Assembly (NCBI GenBank): GCA_900541125.1
Contig: UQIK01000009.1
Coordinates: forward strand, 1-64,000
Reading direction: 5' to 3'
Length of the DNA: 64,000 nucleotides
Source of the DNA: an uncultured Collinsella sp.
GTDB lineage: Bacteria > Actinomycetota > Coriobacteriia > Coriobacteriales > Coriobacteriaceae
The stretch's first letter is position 1. Every line of letters starts with the position of its first letter. The notes beneath the pieces were generated by a model. It was not told the origin of the DNA. It was given only the letters and a program-made list of their open reading frames with translations, and did no database searches. Shown in pieces: positions 58,756-64,000 of this stretch. The position numbers and the translations under genes were made by a program.

Positions 58756-60786
58756 CTACAGCTCGTTGGCCGCGTGATATGCCGTGCGAATGGCGCTCGC
58801 GATGTCGGCGGTGTGCTCGCCCGAGCAGTCTCCCACGTAGGTCACGGGCGCCGTCACGCCATCCAGGTCAAACGCGTTGGCCTTGGAGCCCACGGCCATC
58901 ACCACGTAATCGCAGGCGATCTTCACCGGCTCCTCGGCGCCGTCCTCGGTGGTGCGAATGGCCTCCACGCCCTCGTCGGTAATGGCGGTCAGGCGGGTCT
59001 TCACGTGCTGCTCAACGTTATGCTCTGCAAAGTCGCTCATGATCAGCGGCAGAATGGTCTCGGACTCGCCCGCGGCAATCTTGTCGAGCATCTCCACGAT
59101 CGCCACCTCGCAGCCGTGCTGCAGCAGGTACTCGGCGGTCTCGGTGCCCACCAGGCCGCCGCCAATGACGGCGACGCGGCCCGTAAGCTCCACCTTGCCG
59201 GCCAGCACATCCCAGCTCGAGACGACCTTCTCCGAGTCGGCACCCGGAACGGGGATGACCACGTCGTGTGCGCCCACAGCCACAATCGCGGCGTCGGCGG
59301 CGTTGAGGTCCGCGGGGCTAGCGACGTGGTTGAGCTCAACCTTCACGCCCAGGCCAGGCAGAATCTTCTCGTAGTACTCGACCGAGCGCATGATCTCGTC
59401 CTTGCGCGGAGGCGCAGCCGCCAGCACAATCTGACCGCCCAAGTGATCGCTCGCCTCGTAGATGGTCACGTCGTAGCCGCGCTTGGCCGCCACGCGTGCG
59501 GCCTCCAGGCCGGCAATACCGCCGCCCACCACGGCGATCTTCTTGTCGCCCTCGCCCGGCTTGATGGCGATGGTCGCCTCGTCACCGTTCTCGGCGTTGA
59601 GCACGCACGAGATGTACTTGCGGTTTTGGATCGCGTCGACGCAACCCTTGTTGCAGTTGAGGCACTCGCGGATGGGCTCGCCCGTGGCGGCCTTTAGCGC
59701 AATGTCGGGGTCGCACATGAGCGAGCGGCCATAGGCGATGATATCGGCCGCGCCGTCTTCCAGAATCTTCTCGCCGGCCTCGACCGAGACAACGCGGCCG
59801 ACGGTTGCCACCGGCACGGAGACCAGGGCCTTGACGCGCTCGGCCACGGGCAGCGTCCAGTTGTAGGGCATGGCGCCCATGGGCGGAATGGTGTCGCCCA
59901 TGTTGCCGGTGTGGTTGGCCTGTGCGACCTGGATCATATCGATGCCCGCGCCCTCGAGCAACTTGGCAAACGCGCAGGCCTCGTCGGGCTGCAGGCCACC
60001 CTTGCCGCGCGGCGTGCCGTCGGGGTTCTCCATGATCACGGGGAGCTTGTACTCCACCATCAGCTGCGGCGCGGCTTCCTTAATGGCGGCGACAACCTCG
60101 AGCGCGTAGCGAACGCGATTCTCGAACGAGCCGCCGTACTCGTCGGTGCGCTGGTTGAGGATGGCCGAGCACAGCGAACCTACCAGGCGGTCGCCGTGGA
60201 CCTCGATGGCATCGATCCCGGCCTGCTGCGCGCGAGCGGCCGAGGCGGCGATAGCCTCCTTGATCTGGGTGAGCTGCTCTACGCTCGCCTCGTTCACAAA
60301 GTGCTGCATGTCGTGGTGCAACTTGGCGTATGCCTGCTTGCGGATCTCGTTGGACTCGGCCATCTTGGCGGCAAAGGTCTCCTCGTCGCCGGCGGCCTTG
60401 GCCTCCTGTGCGGCCTTGGCAGCGACCATGGATCCCATGACCATGCGACCGACACCGGGCACGTCGTACTCGGGGTGGAACAGCTGCAGCGCGACCTTGG
60501 CGCCGTGCTTGTGGACGGCGTCAGCCAGGGCCTTAAACGTGGGAATCTGAGCGTCGGTCGCCAGCTTGGGCGTGGGGCTCGCGGTCATAACGGGAGCAAC
60601 GTCGCCGATGACGATGTAGCTCACGCCGCCACGGGCCAAGCGCTCGTAAAAAGCCAGGCTGCGCTCGCCAATGGAGCCGTCACGCTCCTCGTAGCCGGTG
60701 GTCAGCGGCGGAAACATAATGCGGTTTTTGAGCTCAAGGGGGCCAACCGTAATGGGCTGAAGCAGCTTGGATGCAGGTGCGGTCAT
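58756..60786 (-). CDS. FMN/FAD/4Fe-4S ene-reductase (old yellow enzyme / 2,4-dienoyl-CoA reductase type)
   Basis: This 676-aa enzyme has an FMN-binding TIM barrel (~10-345), a 4Fe-4S motif (CLNCNKGC...SC, around residues 350-370) and an FAD/NAD(P) domain with two GxGxxG motifs (VVGGGIAGLEAARVA and VIGGGLVGTETAEYL). Relatives reduce activated C=C bonds: enoates, dienoyl-CoA, steroid or bile-acid enones (BaiCD/BaiH). The substrate cannot be decided. The ATG at 60786 has GAGAGG seven bases upstream. An intrinsic terminator follows. Confidence 0.88.
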   Translation of the reverse strand: MTAPASKLLQPITVGPLELKNRIMFPPLTTGYEERDGSIGERSLAFYERLARGGVSYIVIGDVAPVMTASPTPKLATDAQIPTFKALADAVHKHGAKVALQLFHPEYDVPGVGRMVMGSMVAAKAAQEAKAAGDEETFAAKMAESNEIRKQAYAKLHHDMQHFVNEASVEQLTQIKEAIAASAARAQQAGIDAIEVHGDRLVGSLCSAILNQRTDEYGGSFENRVRYALEVVAAIKEAAPQLMVEYKLPVIMENPDGTPRGKGGLQPDEACAFAKLLEGAGIDMIQVAQANHTGNMGDTIPPMGAMPYNWTLPVAERVKALVSVPVATVGRVVSVEAGEKILEDGAADIIAYGRSLMCDPDIALKAATGEPIRECLNCNKGCVDAIQNRKYISCVLNAENGDEATIAIKPGEGDKKIAVVGGGIAGLEAARVAAKRGYDVTIYEASDHLGGQIVLAAAPPRKDEIMRSVEYYEKILPGLGVKVELNHVASPADLNAADAAIVAVGAHDVVIPVPGADSEKVVSSWDVLAGKVELTGRVAVIGGGLVGTETAEYLLQHGCEVAIVEMLDKIAAGESETILPLIMSDFAEHNVEQHVKTRLTAITDEGVEAIRTTEDGAEEPVKIACDYVVMAVGSKANAFDLDGVTAPVTYVGDCSGEHTADIASAIRTAYHAANEL

Positions 60787-60935
60787 GGACATTCCTCTCT
60801 TGTAGGCGCGGCGGCGATGTTGCCGCGTAGTTGTCTAGAGGATATGGCATGGGGGCACAGCGGCACAACAGAAATCGGCGGACAGCAGGTAGCGGCAGGT
60901 GGATGGGGCAGGGCGGGGCGGCCCGTCGGTTTATC

Positions 60936-60990
60936 TCGATCTGTAACACCTAGCCGCCTAAATCGGGTCTAGATGTTACAGGTCGAGATT
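60936..60990. repeat. TCTCGATCTGTAACA palindrome, copy 4
   Basis: TCTCGATCTGTAACA pairs with TGTTACAGGTCGAGA with one mismatch. The centre contains CTAG repeats facing each other, as in the other copies. Confidence 0.85.
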
Positions 60991-61038
60991 TTGTTTGAGA
61001 GGCCGAGAATTGGACCGAAAACACGGTCCCGAAATAAC

Positions 61039-61068
61039 AAAAAAGCTCGCCGGCTAGGCCGACGAGCT
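61039..61068 (-). terminator. Terminator of the tRNA gene
   Basis: On the minus strand AGCTCGTCGGC pairs with GCCGGCGAGCT, then TTTTTTG. It starts ten bases after the tRNA 3' end. Confidence 0.9.
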
Positions 61069-61077
61069 GCAAGTTCT

Positions 61078-61154
61078 TGGTCGCGGGGGCAGGATTTGAA
61101 CCTACGACCTCCGGGTTATGAGCCCGGCGAGCTACCAGACTGCTCCACCCCGCA
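61078..61154 (-). tRNA. tRNA-fMet(CAT), initiator
   Basis: The cloverleaf is complete at 77 nt with CCA encoded. The anticodon loop is CTCATAA, flanked by GGG and CCC in the anticodon stem, the three G-C pairs that mark initiator tRNA. The first base pairs poorly with position 72 (T1 and G72), as expected for an initiator, although bacterial initiators more often have C1-A72. Confidence 0.93.
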
Positions 61155-61351
61155 ATGTCTGGGCGCCTCATGTGCGCAAGAAAGAATATTACGCGGGAGT
61201 TCGGTAAACGGCAAGGAAAATCTCGTAGAGCATAATTCCTTCATATTTAAAACCCCTCAGCCCCTATCACCGTAAACGAATCGCGGCCGAGCGCCGTCGA
61301 CGGCGCGTATACAATGGTGCGCGTCCTTTTATGCCAACACCGGGAGTAGAC

Positions 61352-62125
61352 ATGCTGCTCGCTATCGATATGGGAAACACGCAGACGGCCATGGGCCTGT
61401 TTGACGGAGACGAGCTGGTGCAGTCGTGGCGTATGCCCACCGACCGCTCCTATACCGCCGACGAGATCCACGTGCGCCTGATGGGCTTCTTTAAGATGTA
61501 CGACCTCTCGCTCGACGCGGTCGACGCGATCGCCTTTGCGGGCGTGGTGCCGCAGCTCTCGCGCGAATGGCACGCCGTGGCCGACCGCATTGCGGCGGAT
61601 GCCATCGTCATCGGGCCGCAGACGGCCGCGGTGACCAAGCTGCGCGCGGCGCGTCCCCAGGCCGTGGGCGCCGACCGCATCGCCAACGCCGTCGCTGCCG
61701 AGACCTTCTACGACGCCCCGGCAATCGTGGTGGACTTTGGCACCGCAACCAACATCGACGTTATCGACGAGGACGGCTATTACATTGGCGGAGCGATTGC
61801 GCCGGGCATCCGCATCTCCATGGACGCGCTTGCCGCCCGCGCCGCCAAGCTCGCCAGCGTTCCGCTCGAGGCGCCCGAGCACGCCATCGGCCGCGATACC
61901 GAGGAGTGCATCAAGGTCGGCGCCGTAACGGGCGCCGCCGCCATGGCTGAGGGCCTGGTCGCGCGCATGAAGCGCGAGCTGGGCCGCGAGGATGCCACCG
62001 TTATCGCCACGGGCGGTCTCGCCAGCATCGTCGCCGATTCGACCGATGCCTTCGACGTGGTCGACGGACAACTCACCATCAAGGGCATCTGCGAAATCTA
62101 CCGCCGCATGCAGGAGCTGGGGTAG
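61352..62125 (+). CDS. coaX: Type III pantothenate kinase
   Basis: This 257-aa enzyme phosphorylates pantothenate in the first step of coenzyme A synthesis. The N-terminal ATP-binding motif AIDMGNTQT, the GADRIANA motif and VVDFGTATNID are intact CoaX signatures. An in-frame ATG lies at 61331, but the ATG at 61352 has CGGGAG five bases upstream and starts the conserved strand directly. TATACAAT at 61308-61315 is a likely -10. A terminator-like hairpin follows at about 62257. Confidence 0.93.
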   Translation: MLLAIDMGNTQTAMGLFDGDELVQSWRMPTDRSYTADEIHVRLMGFFKMYDLSLDAVDAIAFAGVVPQLSREWHAVADRIAADAIVIGPQTAAVTKLRAARPQAVGADRIANAVAAETFYDAPAIVVDFGTATNIDVIDEDGYYIGGAIAPGIRISMDALAARAAKLASVPLEAPEHAIGRDTEECIKVGAVTGAAAMAEGLVARMKRELGREDATVIATGGLASIVADSTDAFDVVDGQLTIKGICEIYRRMQELG

Positions 62126-62182
62126 GACGGGGGCTTAAGTCGAGCACACCCGATGCCACAGCCCCCGCAAACGTTCGCCAAG

Positions 62183-62225
62183 CCTATTCCTCAAAACTGA
62201 ATAATTATCAATTTTGAGGAATAGG
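62183..62225. repeat. 43-bp palindrome after coaX
   Basis: CCTATTCCTCAAAACTGA and TCAATTTTGAGGAATAGG pair at 17 of 18 positions around ATAATTA. It is AT-rich compared with its surroundings. Confidence 0.8.
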
Positions 62226-62254
62226 GCTGAGATGCCGCTCTGCAGTCACGCGAA

Positions 62255-62290
62255 GGCCCTCCCCGGCACAGGCCGAGGAGGGTCTTGTTG
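62255..62290 (+). terminator. Probable coaX terminator
   Basis: CCCTCCCCGGC pairs with GCCGAGGAGGG (one wobble), followed by TCTTGTTGT. It also faces the end of the minus-strand biotin-ligase-like gene. Confidence 0.6.
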
Positions 62291-62322
62291 TCATCGTTAT
62301 CTTTGAACGCGGGCGCCTCGCG

Positions 62323-63024
62323 TTACAGTCCGCGAATTCGTACAGCCTCGGGCGGAAACTCTTGCTCGCCGGCATCGGTCTTGATGGTCGCGCGGCCCCA
62401 GATGTCCAGGCCCGCAAACACACCGACCGCAAGCGGCAAACCGTTGGGCGACACCGCCGCAACTTGGCGGCCCAGCAGCGGCACCATGTCGAAGTACTCG
62501 CCCAGCACGGGAGCCAGCGGACCGGCAGCGCCCTGCGGCGTGTTGGCAACAACCGCCCAGGCGTCCACGCGGGCCAGCACGGCGGCGGCCAGCGTCTCGA
62601 CCAGCGCTTCGTCAGCCACGTCCACACCAAGCTCGCTCAGCGCCGAACGCTCAATATCCACCGTCACGGCACCGAACATGCCCACAGCACCGGCGCCGCC
62701 GTTCACGGTAACACGCGCGAGCGACGTCTCAAACGCAGGCGCACCGCACACGATATCGCTCGGCCACTGGATACCCACCTTACCGGCAAGGCCCAACCCC
62801 GGCGTCGAAGCCGTGCCCACGAGCGCGTCCATCATGCCCATCGCGGCCACAAACGGCAGGCCGTGGAAGGCGTGCATATTCACATCCGGACGCACGACCA
62901 GCGAAAACGTCAGCGAAGCATCGCCCGCGCTCCACGCGCACCAGCCCGCGGACACGCCCTCGCGGCCCGCGTTACGCGCCGCGTCGAGCTCGGTGCCGGC
63001 GGCAACAGCATTCATCTCGATCAT
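62323..63024 (-). CDS. Biotin-ligase-like (BirA/LplA fold) protein lacking catalytic residues
   Basis: This 233-aa protein has the BPL fold order: a degenerate nucleotide/biotin loop, SLTFSLVVRPD strand, GIQWPSDI and a C-terminal beta domain. The GRGRRG loop is replaced by GREG (20-23), so the Arg that holds biotinyl-AMP is Gly; KWPND is QWPSD (Q86, S89), and the following lysine-bearing KxxGIL is missing. It is probably not an active ligase. It begins directly after the folK stop (TAGATG), so it is translated with the folate gene. Confidence 0.75.
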   Translation of the reverse strand: MIEMNAVAAGTELDAARNAGREGVSAGWCAWSAGDASLTFSLVVRPDVNMHAFHGLPFVAAMGMMDALVGTASTPGLGLAGKVGIQWPSDIVCGAPAFETSLARVTVNGGAGAVGMFGAVTVDIERSALSELGVDVADEALVETLAAAVLARVDAWAVVANTPQGAAGPLAPVLGEYFDMVPLLGRQVAAVSPNGLPLAVGVFAGLDIWGRATIKTDAGEQEFPPEAVRIRGL

Positions 63025-64000
63025 CTACATACGCCCCAATTCGCCAACGATATGGCCCACGCGGTCCTCGGGCTCCTTGACCTCGACACCGTTGTAGCGG
63101 AAGAACCGCGCTGGGTCGTGCATCAGGTCCTCGAGCGGCACCAGCACAAAGTCGCGCTCGCCAATGAGAGGATGCGGCAGGCGCAGCTTTTTGCCGCCGT
63201 GGGTCTCGCCATCCATCCACAGCAGATCCAGGTCGATGGTGCGCGGACCGTTGGCCTTGGCCTTCTTGGAGCGGTCGCGGCCCAGCTCAGCCTCGATCTT
63301 CATGAGCTCGTCGAGCAGCACCAGCGGCGCCAGCTCGGTCTTGATCTCGATGACGGCGTTGGCAAACGCGTCCTGGCGCGTCTCGTAGGCCGGCTCGCTC
63401 TCGTAGATCTTGGAGGAGTTGGACACACAGGTGAGTGGAATCTCGGCGATCATCTCGCGTGCAGCGCGGATGTTGTCGCAGCGATGCCCCAGGTTGGAGC
63501 CCACAGCCACAAACGCGCGGCGCGGCTGCGGCTTGGCAACCGCCCAGTAACCGTTCAGGAACTGCGCAAAACCCGCGGCGTCGTGCACGCGCACGATGTT
63601 GGCACCGGCCTGGATGGCGCCCAGGCACACGCCAAACGTAGCGGCATCGCGCTCGGCGGCCTCGGTCACGCCCGAGACGGCGCCCACAAAGCGCTTGCGC
63701 GACACGGCGCACATGAGCGGATAGCCCAGTGACGCCATCTTGGCAGTCTCGCGCTGGATGACGATGTCCTCGTTAGCCGACTTACCAAAGCCCGGGCCAG
63801 GATCGATGCAGATGCGGTCGTGCGACACGCCGGCATGGATGAGCGTGCGGGCCTGGTCGGACAGAAAGCCCATGACGCGGCGCATGATGGGCGCCGAATC
63901 GGGCAGGGTGAAGCGGCGGAGCTGCGAGGTAGGCACGTAGGCTTCCTCGCGGCGGGCGCTGCGGCGCATCATGGCGGCCAGGCGGTCATTGGACTCCGAT
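63025..64000 (-). CDS. folK: Fused dihydropteroate synthase / HPPK (FolP-FolK), partial at window edge
   Basis: The visible 325 codons hold the end of a FolP domain (DPGPGFGKS, SRKRFVG and the C-terminal VRVHDAAG) and a complete FolK domain (FVAVGSNLGH; GPRTIDLDLLW). FolP joins pterin diphosphate to p-aminobenzoate, and FolK makes that diphosphate, so the two active sites are consecutive. The frame runs off the right end of the window (plus coordinate 64000), where the FolP start must lie. The fused protein is followed by the biotin-ligase-like gene. Confidence 0.92.
   Translation of the reverse strand, partial: SESNDRLAAMMRRSARREEAYVPTSQLRRFTLPDSAPIMRRVMGFLSDQARTLIHAGVSHDRICIDPGPGFGKSANEDIVIQRETAKMASLGYPLMCAVSRKRFVGAVSGVTEAAERDAATFGVCLGAIQAGANIVRVHDAAGFAQFLNGYWAVAKPQPRRAFVAVGSNLGHRCDNIRAAREMIAEIPLTCVSNSSKIYESEPAYETRQDAFANAVIEIKTELAPLVLLDELMKIEAELGRDRSKKAKANGPRTIDLDLLWMDGETHGGKKLRLPHPLIGERDFVLVPLEDLMHDPARFFRYNGVEVKEPEDRVGHIVGELGRM

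Overview
The window looks like a chromosomal segment of a high-GC Gram-positive gut actinobacterium of class Coriobacteriia, most likely Collinsella or a close relative. This rests on the strong GC3 bias, a LuxR-type regulator fused to a polytopic membrane domain, a DUF4867 protein, LuxS, an Ech-type hydrogenase and many short palindromic intergenic elements. The genus is inferred, not proven. There is no plasmid or phage backbone, no CRISPR array and no rRNA; one tRNA is present.

Layout. 0-6 kb: pyrE; mgtA behind a long leader with a small upstream ORF; a membrane-bound LuxR regulator. 6-10.4 kb: two zinc-ribbon proteins, an SPFH protein with zinc ribbons and a lipoprotein. 10.5-14.4 kb: a three-gene signalling operon (degenerate sensor, histidine kinase, response regulator). 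14.7-16.2 kb: a GH1 phospho-beta-glucosidase ending in a nested palindrome. 16.3-18.5 kb: an AAA ATPase gene between two long direct repeats, next to a DUF4867 gene whose 3' end is duplicated in the repeat. 18.6-21.2 kb: luxS, nucleoside hydrolase and ribokinase (ribosyl salvage). 21.4-34 kb: envelope and ion genes, namely a peptidoglycan-type O-acyltransferase, a coupled MgtE/Nramp pair, a NodB-fold protein without its metal ligands, PRC-barrel and YtxH proteins, a stand-alone cyanophycin-synthetase-like N-domain, a CNNM/CorC transporter, a hemolysin III protein and an alpha/beta hydrolase. 34-44.5 kb: a DUF362 ferredoxin-like protein, two ABC systems and a divergent two-component system.

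44.5-52.1 kb is the most unusual part. A very large Cna-B/Spy0128-type adhesin with a vWA head and a C-terminal LPTTG anchor is split by one in-frame amber codon. It is bracketed by four ~155-bp nested palindromes (two families sharing a core, order I-II-adhesin-II-I). 52.1-57.7 kb is a compact group 4 [NiFe] (Ech-like) hydrogenase operon in which the antiporter-like and NuoH-like membrane subunits are fused. 57.9-64 kb: a lone IS3-OrfA-like HTH gene, an FMN/FAD/4Fe-4S ene-reductase, initiator tRNA, coaX, a biotin-ligase-like protein lacking catalytic residues, and folP-folK fused at the right edge.

Short dispersed palindromes recur through the window: GGGGAC-loop hairpins, TCTCGATCTGTAACA inverted repeats, a GTTGCGGTG hairpin and a CCTATTCCTC hairpin. 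They resemble REP-like elements, but no REP-associated transposase is present here. Several start codons were moved from the longest open frame to the start with the best Shine-Dalgarno; these are noted per gene.
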